Notes: a model not told the origin generated them from the sequence alone. A stretch of DNA of 5,749 bases from Bacillota bacterium (GCA_021820675.1 JAKADI010000144.1:1-5749), one strand, 5' to 3'; shown: positions 1 to 5,749, counted from the stretch's first letter. Program-made: numbers and translations.

Positions 1-18
1 TAGAACGGAGGCGGTTTG

Positions 19-193
19 ATGGATTTTCTTTTGAGAGGCCTCATAGTTGGCGTATCCATTGCCGCTCCGGTGGGTCCGATTGGACTGCTTTGTATTCAAC
101 AAAACGGCGATCGTGTGGATTGGCAGATTATCCGCGGCCATCATTATAGGGTTCGGGATTGTGGGTATCGTGAGCTCGGGGACCACCCATTAG
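19..193 (+). pseudogene. Internally deleted LysE/RhtB-type amino acid exporter remnant
   Basis: The ATG at 19 follows a good ribosome site (GGAGG, 7-11). The first 27 codons read MDFLLRGLIVGVSIAAPVGP and then IGLLCIQ, which is the typical first helix of LysE/RhtB translocators with its AAPVGPIGLLCI motif. After position 100 the frame moves by one. From 101 the new frame reads KTAIVWIGRLSAAIIIGFGI followed by VGIVSSGTTH and a TAG at 191-193. This resembles the last helix of the same family (a charged residue, then the pattern I-xx-S-xxx-IIGFGI). Family members are usually about 200 residues long, so roughly 140 codons appear to be missing and the two ends are joined out of frame. Intact relatives export amino acids across the inner membrane. 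The N-terminal match is strong; assigning the second piece to the same gene is inference. Confidence 0.7.
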
Positions 194-225
194 GAACTCA
201 AACCGTTTTTCTCTTTACAGGGAAG

Positions 226-1041
226 ATGGCCTCACAGTTCAGTTCGGCGAGTCCCCCTCCATCCTGGATAGGGCCAGTTATCAATTGGATTTGTTTGTTT
301 TATGTCCCGCAATTCAAGGAATCGCTGCCGTACCCCGAGTTCATTGCTTTGGCCCCGAGCGAAATTGCGTTATTCCTGAGCCTGATTGGCAGCCTGTTCT
401 TGTCGAGTATCATAATCTTTGGCACGTCCCCCCTATCAAGGCGAAAGATCACCGAAAACATTTTCGTATTGCTCTTCTCCAGCATCGCCCTGGGAGGCAA
501 TTGGATCTTTCTTTCTCGGTCCTATAAGGACCACGATTGCTAATGCCGCTTTAAGCTACTATTTTGCACCCATTTTGGTTATCGTGATGTCGCCTATTGT
601 TCTGGTCGAAAACTTTCGTTGAAAAAGGTGGCATATGCCGGCACGGCCTTTTACGCAACTCTGATGAACAACTAATTTATCCGAGACCTCAATGGACTAG
701 AACGGACACTCGTACAACTGGTATTCACCTCGGCATTACTGCTACCTTATGTTTTGATCACAAGGGGATTCGACGTATTGCGGATATGCGTCTATGCTCT
801 GGTTCTCATTGTGATGTTAGGGATACTGCATACAGGGGCGGGCTTCTACCTGTTCTTTTCCGGATTGAACGGGTTATGAGGTCAAAGTATCGCGATATTG
901 AGTTATATTGATTCTCTAACTTCTTTATTGATTTCAGCCATGGTTTTTGGCGAAGGGATCACGGTGTTTCAAATAATAGGCGCCGTCCTGTTACTGGGAT
1001 CCAAATTTATGAGTGAAGCACGAATCTCCCTCATGGGATAA
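226..1041 (+). pseudogene. Decayed DMT/EamA-family transporter
   Basis: Fragments in two frames give a nearly full-length drug/metabolite transporter (normally about 290-300 residues, ten helices). The frame starting near the ATG at 226 carries SEIALF, LIGSLFL and GGNWIFL up to about 530. The next frame carries TTIANAALSYYFAPILVIVM from about 528 to 608, then hits TGA at 620-622. The original frame resumes with KLSLKKVAYAGTAFYATLM and runs to TAA at 1039-1041, with in-frame stops at 673-675 and 877-879. The last part, SIAILSYIDSLTSLLISAMV followed by FGEGITVFQIIGAVLLLGS, is the classic C-terminal EamA half. The second frame change lies in an A-rich run near 609-612, consistent with loss of one base. 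The N-terminal 40 codons are weakly conserved, so the start is uncertain. The gene cannot make a working transporter as it stands; the intact substrate is unknown. Confidence 0.78.
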
Positions 1042-1154
1042 AGGTAAGGTAATAACCCCCACCGCAAGGTCAATGCTGTCAGTTAAGAGAAACGGTACCG
1101 GGAATCTGACACACTGACCGCTATCTTGAGGCAGAATGCGGGCATTGTGTTGAG

Positions 1155-1176
1155 ACCCAATCCGAACGGATTGGGT
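1155..1176. repeat. Perfect 10-bp inverted repeat
   Basis: ACCCAATCCG (1155-1164) and CGGATTGGGT (1167-1176) are exact reverse complements separated by AA. As RNA it could fold as an 8-9 bp stem with a short loop. No run of T follows on either strand, so it is not a standard rho-independent terminator. It may be an operator or a chance palindrome. Confidence 0.6.
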
Positions 1177-1186
1177 TCTCCGCGAG

Positions 1187-1878
1187 TCACTTGCCCCCCC
1201 TGTCCCGATGGCCCCATTGTGATCTTGACGTCCGCGCCTGACATCGCAGATCGGGTGCTAAAGACAAACGGCTTCCACTTTGGTACGGTGCGCCGGGAGG
1301 GATTTGGCGCTGAGCCGGACTAAGGTTCCGATGAATAAAGTCTAATCCGTGTTTGATGAGAACTGTGCCCTTGATGTCGCTCGAACTGCCACCGCCTTCA
1401 TTAAGAAAGTCCGCGATCTCTTCGTGTAACCGCCGTTCGTCAGCAGGACTCAGACTATCAAGGGGATTGAAGCCAGTGGTGAAAAAAGCGGTATAGATGT
1501 GCTTGGCCTGACGTGCAAACTATCCCAATAATGGTACCATCTTCGGACAACCAAGATGGATTTCCAGAATCAAACCAGGGGTCCCAGGAATTGGCTGCCC
1601 AATTACCTCAGTTCAAAGAACACACAAGGTTTCCGCTGTCTCGCTCCTCCCTATCACTCCATATGCTGTTGCCTGTGATTCTCCCAGGTTTGCCAACGCC
1701 CATGCGGCCATTCCGCCCGACATCGCGAAGGGTAGTCAGCGGGATGGGTCGGCCTTGAGGCGTTACGGATCCCAGAGCGTCCAACTCGAGGACAAAACCG
1801 TCAAAATGGTGGGACGAAGAGGCCCCACCCAATCCCGACGCGAACGCCGAGCGTGTCGTATTGTATCAACGCGTCGCT
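1187..1878 (-). pseudogene. Possible decayed gene of unknown family
   Basis: Read on the minus strand from 1878 downwards, protein-like pieces occur in order but in different frames. SDALIQYDTLGVRVG starts at 1878. GGASSSHHFDGFVLELDALG lies in the frame open from 1832 to the stop at 1608-1610. WDPWFDSGNPSWLSEDG follows in that same frame after the stop. HIYTAFFTTGFNPLDSLSPA then begins at 1501 and runs on through ADERRLHEEIADFLNEGGG and GTVLIKHGLDFIHR in a third frame, which ends at the stop 1187-1189. That last frame has no start codon before its final third. A perfect Shine-Dalgarno sequence sits just upstream (1885-1893) and the gene would lie just downstream of the amidase on the same strand, so it may once have belonged to that operon. 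I do not recognise the family. The plus strand is also open over much of the same stretch, so the strand itself is uncertain. Confidence 0.33.
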
Positions 1879-1884
1879 TTGAGA

Positions 1885-1893
1885 ACCTCCTTT
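1885..1893 (-). promoter_or_regulatory. Orphan Shine-Dalgarno sequence
   Basis: On the minus strand this reads AAAGGAGGT, a full match to the 16S rRNA anti-Shine-Dalgarno end. No ATG, GTG or TTG lies at a normal distance after it; the nearest, a TTG at 1867-1869, is about 16 nt from GGAGG. The open piece beginning SDALIQYDTLG starts 4-8 nt after it without a start codon, suggesting that the original start was lost by mutation. Confidence 0.45.
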
Positions 1894-1904
1894 CCCGCAC
1901 CGCA

Positions 1905-1938
1905 TTCCGCTGCCCCGCTCGATAGGGAGGCAGCGGAA
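1905..1938. repeat. 10-bp inverted repeat (hairpin) after the amidase gene
   Basis: TTCCGCTGCC (1905-1914) and GGCAGCGGAA (1929-1938) are perfect reverse complements around a 14-nt loop. It lies about 80 nt past the stop of the amidase gene, in its direction of transcription, and before the orphan Shine-Dalgarno sequence. No T tract follows on the minus strand, so termination by the intrinsic mechanism is doubtful. It could still act as an RNA 3' end stabiliser or an attenuator. Confidence 0.55.
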
Positions 1939-2016
1939 AGAATATGTTAGCGTGGTCAATTCATAAAGATATAGGGCTTTCCTTTCCCGAACTCTCTCGC
2001 CGTTCGCTGAGATATC

Positions 2017-2934
2017 CTAGTCGCTATAGCGTCGATCAATTTTTGCCACGACTGTGTAGTAGGTATCCACCAAATTAGCGACTGAGAGTTTGGCCGTTTG
2101 ACTAACTAGTTGATAGGCATCCCATCGATCATAACGATAGGATTTCGTGAGCCAGTCGACCATTTCTCCTAACGCGATACGGGCAGCATCTTCCAACGGC
2201 CGCGCACTTCCAACGGTCATAATTTCCTGAGGCGACAGAATACGGGGCCACAGAATCGGCGTTTGTTTGAGCACGGCAAACCGCAACGTAATTTTTCCGC
2301 TAATCTCCAGTGCCACCCCACATGCTTCTCCTTCGCCTTGCGCCACATGACAATCACCTGTCGAAAACAAGGCACCAGGGACGTTCACTGGAAGATGGAC
2401 AATATTACCCGCACAAACATCCGGAACATCCATGTTTCCGCCATGCATATGCGGTGTCAGAGCGGATAACGCTTCTAAATCCGGGGCCGTGCCGATAGTC
2501 CCCATAAAAGGTCGCGCCGATACCGCAAAGCGATCCCCATAAGCCCACATACCATCTGGTTGTCGACGATAAATCCACACCCGCTCGGGTAACGGATCCT
2601 GCAATGTCCGCGTGAGGGTCGTCGAGGTGAGACCGCCAAAATACGGAATCAAGGTGCTCACCGCCCAATCCCGCGTCGGTTCAATCGCCAGAATTTCGAC
2701 GGCTAAGGTGTCTCCCGGCTCAGCACCCTCGATATACAGTGGTCCCGTTTGGGGATTAAGATACTTGCCGAGGACCTGGCTCGGCAGTGTCTCCGGCCCT
2801 GTAATCTTCCCTTCAAACGCATCCTCCGTGTACAACGCGACCACTTCTCCTGGAGTAATGTGGGCAATCGGCGCGTGATATCGTCCAAACACATAGGGAT
2901 GGTCCCCGGGTTGTCGAATCTCACGTATGGTCAT
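2017..2934 (-). CDS. Acetamidase/formamidase family protein
   Basis: The 305-residue product belongs to the FmdA_AmdA family, cytosolic hydrolases that split short amides to the carboxylic acid and ammonia. Family hallmarks are present: RPFMGTIGTAP at residues 141-151, HMHGGNMD around 162-169, and GDCHVAQGEGEACG at 193-206, close to the usual GD-H-A-QG-GE motif that supplies metal and active-site residues. The N-terminal part contains the typical VALYTEDAF (32-40) and the GPLYIEGAEPGD segment (64-75). Length fits the shorter, bacterial form of the family. The ATG at 2934 has AAGGAGG (2944-2950) nine nt upstream, so the start is secure. It is the last gene of a three-gene operon, 27 nt after the permease. 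The exact amide is not determined; these enzymes are often annotated as acetamidases without proof, and other small amides or amino acid amides are possible. All motifs look intact, so it should be active. Confidence 0.93.
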   Translation of the reverse strand: MTIREIRQPGDHPYVFGRYHAPIAHITPGEVVALYTEDAFEGKITGPETLPSQVLGKYLNPQTGPLYIEGAEPGDTLAVEILAIEPTRDWAVSTLIPYFGGLTSTTLTRTLQDPLPERVWIYRRQPDGMWAYGDRFAVSARPFMGTIGTAPDLEALSALTPHMHGGNMDVPDVCAGNIVHLPVNVPGALFSTGDCHVAQGEGEACGVALEISGKITLRFAVLKQTPILWPRILSPQEIMTVGSARPLEDAARIALGEMVDWLTKSYRYDRWDAYQLVSQTAKLSVANLVDTYYTVVAKIDRRYSD

Positions 2935-2961
2935 AATGTTGGCCCTCCTTGGTATAGAAAT

Positions 2962-4386
2962 TTAATTTCCGGCACTGGCTACGGTCTCGATATCTCCTGC
3001 GGATTCCCGCCCCCAAATTCCGGTCGTGCGGCGCCCCCAGATCAGATAATAGGTTAATCCGACCGCGAAGATGACTGCACAGATTAGTAGATCGCTGAGT
3101 GTCTGTTGCGTCAGGGCCAAAATGACCCCTGCTAGGGCCAACACCGGGGGTAGTGGCCAGAGCCACATCCGAAACGGCAATACATCGCCACGAAATCGTC
3201 CTATCCGATGCACGATGGCCGAAATGGCGATTAAGGCGTACAGGATAATAATCATGACCGAAGTAAAGGTGATAGCCGCGACCACGGACCCGAAAAAGGT
3301 GAGAATGACACCGAGCAAGCCTACCACCAACACCGCTACCCAGGGGGTCTTAAATCGTGGATGAATATGTGTGAGCATGCGGTTTACCGGACTCGGCCAC
3401 GACTGATCCCTTGCGGTGGAGTAGATGACCCGAGAGAATTGCAAAACAATGGCCAACGTAGCATTGATGACGGCCAAGATGACCCCCAGGATGACTACCG
3501 TAGCCCACGTGGAACCAATCGCATGGGTCACATAATACGCGATGGGCAAGCTCGAATGATAAAAGGCGGGTAGCGTACCCACGGCCAGCAACACAGCAAA
3601 GGCTGGCACGACCTGAAATAAGACGCCCAAACTTGCCGCATTGATGACAGAACGCCCCACATTCCGAGCCGATCCATCGGTTTCTTCGCTAAAATTGATC
3701 GCGCTGTCATAGCCATTATAAGAAAACAAAGCCACTGCAATCATCGCAAGAATAATGGAGAATTTCACGGGGCTGGCATGCGTCGTGTGGTAGACGACTG
3801 GCTGCAATAATTGTGTCAGGGAGGTCAATGGATGTACTAGCCCAATGACCGTAACCAGCACCATTACGGCGAGTTCAATACTGAGAAAGATACCGGTGAT
3901 GTTGGCATTGGTTTTTACCCGAAAAACAGCCATCAGGGTAACCAAGAGCAAGAGAATGGTGGCCCAGATATTGGCGTTGACCCCGGGAATGAGTGTCTGG
4001 ATATAGCCGCCAATGCCCAGGGCAATAGCCGCCGGAAGAAAAATGGCTTGCACGACGTAATCCACCATAGCCAAAAACCCCAGCGGTTTCCCTAAGACTC
4101 GGGTGACTATCGAATAGAGTCCTCCTGCAAACGGATAACGGGATCCCAATTCAGCCATGCAAAATGCCACGCTCAAAGCGATGACGCCGGCAATTAAAAA
4201 TGTCCACCCAGCGCCCGTACCTGCTGCAGGAAACACTTGTGCGGCAATAACAAAAAACGAGGCAGCGGGCGTAATGTCCGATAGCGCTAATCCAATGGTT
4301 TGCAGCACCGTTAATCCGCGGGACAGTTCTTGGCGATAACCCGCCTGTTCTAAGATCTCTTCCGAACGAATCTCTGGATCATCCAT
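2962..4386 (-). CDS. APC-superfamily amino acid/amine permease
   Basis: A 474-residue integral membrane protein of the amino acid-polyamine-organocation superfamily with about 12 predicted helices. Motifs in order: helix 1 with IGLALSDITPAAS (about 31-43), ELGSRYPFAGGLY after helix 2 (79-91), the helix 6 motif FSYNGYDSAINFSEET (221-236), and the loop RVIYSTARDQ followed by HPRFKTPW (319-328, 342-349). These match substrate-binding and cytoplasmic loop motifs of the family. I choose the ATG at 4384-4386 because AGAGGAGGG (4392-4400) lies six nt upstream. An in-frame ATG eight codons earlier (4408-4410) overlaps the stop of the peptidase gene as ATGA but has no ribosome site. It lies between the peptidase and amidase genes with gaps of 20 and 27 nt. 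It probably imports the substrate of those enzymes, by cation symport or exchange; the substrate cannot be read from the sequence. Confidence 0.92.
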   Translation of the reverse strand: MDDPEIRSEEILEQAGYRQELSRGLTVLQTIGLALSDITPAASFFVIAAQVFPAAGTGAGWTFLIAGVIALSVAFCMAELGSRYPFAGGLYSIVTRVLGKPLGFLAMVDYVVQAIFLPAAIALGIGGYIQTLIPGVNANIWATILLLLVTLMAVFRVKTNANITGIFLSIELAVMVLVTVIGLVHPLTSLTQLLQPVVYHTTHASPVKFSIILAMIAVALFSYNGYDSAINFSEETDGSARNVGRSVINAASLGVLFQVVPAFAVLLAVGTLPAFYHSSLPIAYYVTHAIGSTWATVVILGVILAVINATLAIVLQFSRVIYSTARDQSWPSPVNRMLTHIHPRFKTPWVAVLVVGLLGVILTFFGSVVAAITFTSVMIIILYALIAISAIVHRIGRFRGDVLPFRMWLWPLPPVLALAGVILALTQQTLSDLLICAVIFAVGLTYYLIWGRRTTGIWGRESAGDIETVASAGN

Positions 4387-4391
4387 GTGTT

Positions 4392-4400
4392 CCCTCCTCT
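4392..4400 (-). promoter_or_regulatory. Ribosome binding site that sets the permease start
   Basis: AGAGGAGGG on the minus strand sits six nt before the ATG at 4386. The upstream in-frame ATG at 4410 has only AGCAAAG before it. This favours the shorter protein. The site lies in the 20-nt gap after the peptidase stop, so the two genes may be translationally coupled. Confidence 0.75.
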
Positions 4401-4406
4401 GGCATA

Positions 4407-5465
4407 TCATCTTTGCTGTATGAGCCTATCGATCGGGAATTTTTCAAGGGTGTGATTGTCGCGCCCGATCACGCTCTCGGCCCCAACCAACGCATTCATT
4501 ACCGCCTCTTCGGCGGCTTCCACCACTGCATCAAACACTACATCAATCGGAGAACCTAAAGTCCAGAACTGACCATCCACGAGATGAGCGGTGGTTAGGG
4601 GGGTTGGTAACTCACGGGGAATGCGGGTGGCCGTCGAAAACGCCAAAAACAATTCGCCCGACCCGTCGTTACCTACCGACCCGGTCCGGACTAGTCCCAT
4701 TCCCACCCGTTTCGCTAACCGTTTGAGTTGGCCCGGCAACAGTGGGGCGTCAGTGGCAACAATACCGATACATGAGCCTTCCTTACGATAAGCGGGTTCG
4801 TTCGTCGTGATCACGTCCGCCATTCGCCTCCCCTGGACTAGAAGTTGGTGGCGATAGCCAAAATTGGTATTAACGAGTACCCCAACAACATACTCACGTG
4901 ATTCCCCTGACACTAGGCGAGACGCTGTGCCAATTCCTCCTTTGAATCCGAACAGTTGAGTCCCACACCCGGCACCGACAACTCCCTCCCTCAGAGTTGT
5001 CTCAGATGCTTGACGAAGCGCCGTCTGAAATACAGAGGCAGGAGTGGCGCCGGCGCGATTATCATTGAGGAACCCATCGTCGCACTCAGCGACGATGGGC
5101 ATCAAGACATCCACATCCCCGACAGCCGCGTCGAGATCCTCCATAAAACGCACCGTCGCCTCGAAGCCGGTCCCGATACTACGCGTGTTGCACAAAACAA
5201 TCGGGGATCCCAAGAGTCCCCATTCCTCAATCACCGCACGGCCAGTCATGATCCCATACCCGTTCAGCACCCATGTGCCAGCATACACCCGTTCACGAAA
5301 CGGGTTCGAGTCGTGAGGCCATACGACCGTTACTCCGGATCGGTGAACCGGGTCATCTGTCCAGTAATTCGCGTGCCCCACCCGCACTCCGGGAACATCG
5401 GTAATGGCATTGTGGGATCCGGGCGGGAGGTATCCCACGGTAAATCCATAGTCACGAAATCGCAT
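4407..5465 (-). CDS. P1 family (S58) DmpA-like aminopeptidase
   Basis: The 352-residue product matches the DmpA/BapA family, N-terminal nucleophile hydrolases that cleave themselves into two chains and act as L-aminopeptidase/D-esterase or beta-peptidyl aminopeptidase. The N-terminus carries NAITDVPGVRVGH (19-31), a family hallmark. The expected self-cleavage point is Gly230-Ser231 in EGSCIGIVATDAPLLPGQLK; Ser231 would be the nucleophile. Ser269 and Glu271 in GSGELFLAFS lie 38 and 40 residues further on, and Asn199 in LVNTNFG lies 32 before, the spacing I recall for Ser250, Ser288, Glu290 and Asn218 of DmpA. I choose the ATG at 5463-5465 because AAGGGGG (5473-5479) lies seven nt upstream and the protein then starts just before the conserved domain. 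An in-frame ATG 16 codons upstream (5511-5513) has no ribosome site. First gene of the operon; its stop is 20 nt before the permease start. Likely cytosolic, with no signal peptide. Confidence 0.94.
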   Translation of the reverse strand: MRFRDYGFTVGYLPPGSHNAITDVPGVRVGHANYWTDDPVHRSGVTVVWPHDSNPFRERVYAGTWVLNGYGIMTGRAVIEEWGLLGSPIVLCNTRSIGTGFEATVRFMEDLDAAVGDVDVLMPIVAECDDGFLNDNRAGATPASVFQTALRQASETTLREGVVGAGCGTQLFGFKGGIGTASRLVSGESREYVVGVLVNTNFGYRHQLLVQGRRMADVITTNEPAYRKEGSCIGIVATDAPLLPGQLKRLAKRVGMGLVRTGSVGNDGSGELFLAFSTATRIPRELPTPLTTAHLVDGQFWTLGSPIDVVFDAVVEAAEEAVMNALVGAESVIGRDNHTLEKFPIDRLIQQR

Positions 5466-5472
5466 ACCCTGT

Positions 5473-5479
5473 CCCCCTT
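5473..5479 (-). promoter_or_regulatory. Ribosome binding site that sets the peptidase start
   Basis: AAGGGGG on the minus strand is seven nt before the ATG at 5465. The ATG at 5513 lacks any purine-rich site at a useful distance and would add 16 residues not expected in the family. Confidence 0.7.
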
Positions 5480-5506
5480 CGTTTGTAAGGTGCCGAGCAG
5501 TGACTG

Positions 5507-5522
5507 AAGGCATAATTGCCTT
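5507..5522. repeat. Short hairpin in the operon leader
   Basis: AAGGCA (5507-5512) and TGCCTT (5517-5522) pair around TAAT. Outer bases TGAC and GTCA extend the symmetry imperfectly. It lies about 40 nt before the peptidase start, within the presumed 5' leader, and covers the unused upstream ATG at 5511-5513. It could be a regulator site or RNA hairpin; the stem is short. Confidence 0.35.
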
Positions 5523-5527
5523 GTCAG

Positions 5528-5537
5528 GTACGCGTAC
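5528..5537. repeat. 10-bp palindrome in the operon leader
   Basis: GTACGCGTAC is a perfect palindrome between the candidate promoter and the peptidase start, about 55 nt after the candidate -10. The position would suit an operator, but a 10-bp palindrome can occur by chance and no second copy is visible here. Confidence 0.35.
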
Positions 5538-5591
5538 TTTATTCGCGATTTTTCGTTCGTTTCCTGCGGGTTGTTTCGCAATATTTTTCGA

Positions 5592-5622
5592 ATTGTATCA
5601 TTTGCCAGGGTAGTGCACTCAA
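5592..5622 (-). promoter_or_regulatory. Candidate promoter of the peptidase-permease-amidase operon
   Basis: On the minus strand TACAAT (5592-5597) is a good -10 box and is preceded by TGA, giving an extended -10 (TGnTACAAT). TTGAGT (5617-5622) is a possible -35, but the 19-nt spacer is longer than ideal. Transcription would begin near 5585 and give a leader of about 120 nt before the peptidase ATG. No better sigma-A-like pair was seen between 5466 and 5749. Confidence 0.4.
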
Positions 5623-5661
5623 GCATTTTGACAACACCAGAATATTGCTACGAGCCTTTTG

Positions 5662-5704
5662 CGCTGTCCTGGAAGCCTTGAGGGACAAAGGTTTAAGGAC
5701 AGCG
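5662..5704. repeat. 9-bp inverted repeat upstream of the operon
   Basis: CGCTGTCCT (5662-5670) and AGGACAGCG (5696-5704) are perfect reverse complements around a 25-nt loop that itself has CCTT and AAGG. No T run follows on either strand. Just beside it, GGAAAA and TTTTCC (5704-5709, 5714-5719) form a second small palindrome. The element may end a gene lying outside the window to the right or mark an insertion boundary; its role is unknown. Confidence 0.5.
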
Positions 5705-5749
5705 GAAAAAGAATTTTCCCCCAATAATCCACGACGGGATGCGGTTTTG

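Larger units (their letters stand above)
1042..2016. other. Degenerate stretch without an intact gene
   Basis: These 975 bases hold no complete gene with a start, ribosome site and family-like product. Several frames are open for 60-136 codons on both strands, for example 1126-1323 and 1515-1925 on + and 1187-1519 and 1608-1832 on -. None gives a recognisable domain, and several lack a start codon. The most protein-like reading is on the minus strand and is listed separately. From 1042 to about 1180 I see nothing but one short palindrome. From 1894 to 2016 there is a hairpin and the end of the amidase gene region. No transposase motif, terminal inverted repeat pair or target duplication is visible. 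Confidence 0.6.

Noticed and set aside
16..543. 175-codon open frame as one intact protein
   Set aside because: Its start is a LysE exporter N-terminus, its middle is out-of-frame sequence and its end is the N-terminal half of a different (EamA) transporter. It is a product of decay.
1126..1323. 65-codon plus-strand open frame as a small gene
   Set aside because: It starts at TTG without a ribosome site, has an odd Pro/Cys-rich composition, and contains a palindrome and a run of seven C. No family is recognisable.
1905..1938. Rho-independent terminator for the operon
   Set aside because: The stem is good, but no T run follows on either strand and the loop is 14 nt. Kept only as an inverted repeat.
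1042..2016. Insertion sequence or transposase remnant
   Set aside because: No transposase motif, no matching terminal inverted repeats and no target duplication could be seen.
2612..3364. Several plus-strand open frames opposite the amidase and permease genes
   Set aside because: They mirror intact minus-strand genes with strong motifs and show no features of their own.
4956..5507. Long plus-strand open frame opposite the peptidase gene
   Set aside because: It lies wholly antisense to a gene with clear family motifs, has no ribosome site and no recognisable domain.
5330..5724. Minus-strand open frames in the leader region as small genes
   Set aside because: No ribosome site and no domain; one of them overlaps the peptidase coding region in another frame. 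The region is better read as promoter and leader.
1..5749. CRISPR array, tRNA, rRNA or riboswitch
   Set aside because: No regularly spaced repeats, no cloverleaf with a T-loop sequence and no known riboswitch core were found on either strand by eye.

Overview
The window looks like accessory DNA from a mid-GC bacterium, most likely of the Bacillota. Purine-rich Shine-Dalgarno sequences of the GGAGG type precede the genes. The families present (DmpA-type peptidase, APC permease, acetamidase/formamidase) are common in acidophilic or thermophilic Bacillota such as Sulfobacillus or Alicyclobacillus. That assignment comes from general character only; no marker gene is present.

Left third (1-1041, + strand): two decayed exporter genes in a row. 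The first (19-193) is a LysE/RhtB-type amino acid exporter that keeps only its N-terminal end joined to what looks like its C-terminal helix. The second (about 226-1041) is a DMT/EamA-type transporter broken by two frameshifts and two internal stops. One long open frame (16-543) runs through both remnants and is not a real protein.

Middle (1042-2016): no intact gene. It holds a probable decayed minus-strand gene of unknown family (about 1187-1878), preceded by an orphan perfect Shine-Dalgarno sequence, plus two inverted repeats.

Right two thirds (2017-5465, - strand): three intact, tightly packed genes read right to left. They encode a P1/S58 family DmpA-like aminopeptidase (4407-5465), a 12-helix APC-superfamily permease (2962-4386) and an acetamidase/formamidase (2017-2934). 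The gaps are 20 and 27 nt, so they are almost certainly one operon. A candidate promoter, a 5' leader and two small palindromes lie upstream (5507-5622). The plausible joint role is uptake and breakdown of an amide- or peptide-bonded nitrogen compound: the permease imports, the peptidase releases an N-terminal (possibly beta- or D-) amino acid or its amide, and the amidase frees ammonia. The true substrate cannot be read from the sequence.

I see no mobile element, CRISPR array, tRNA or rRNA. The main points of interest are the operon itself, the sharp boundary between intact and decayed genes, and two similar hairpins placed on either side of the operon.
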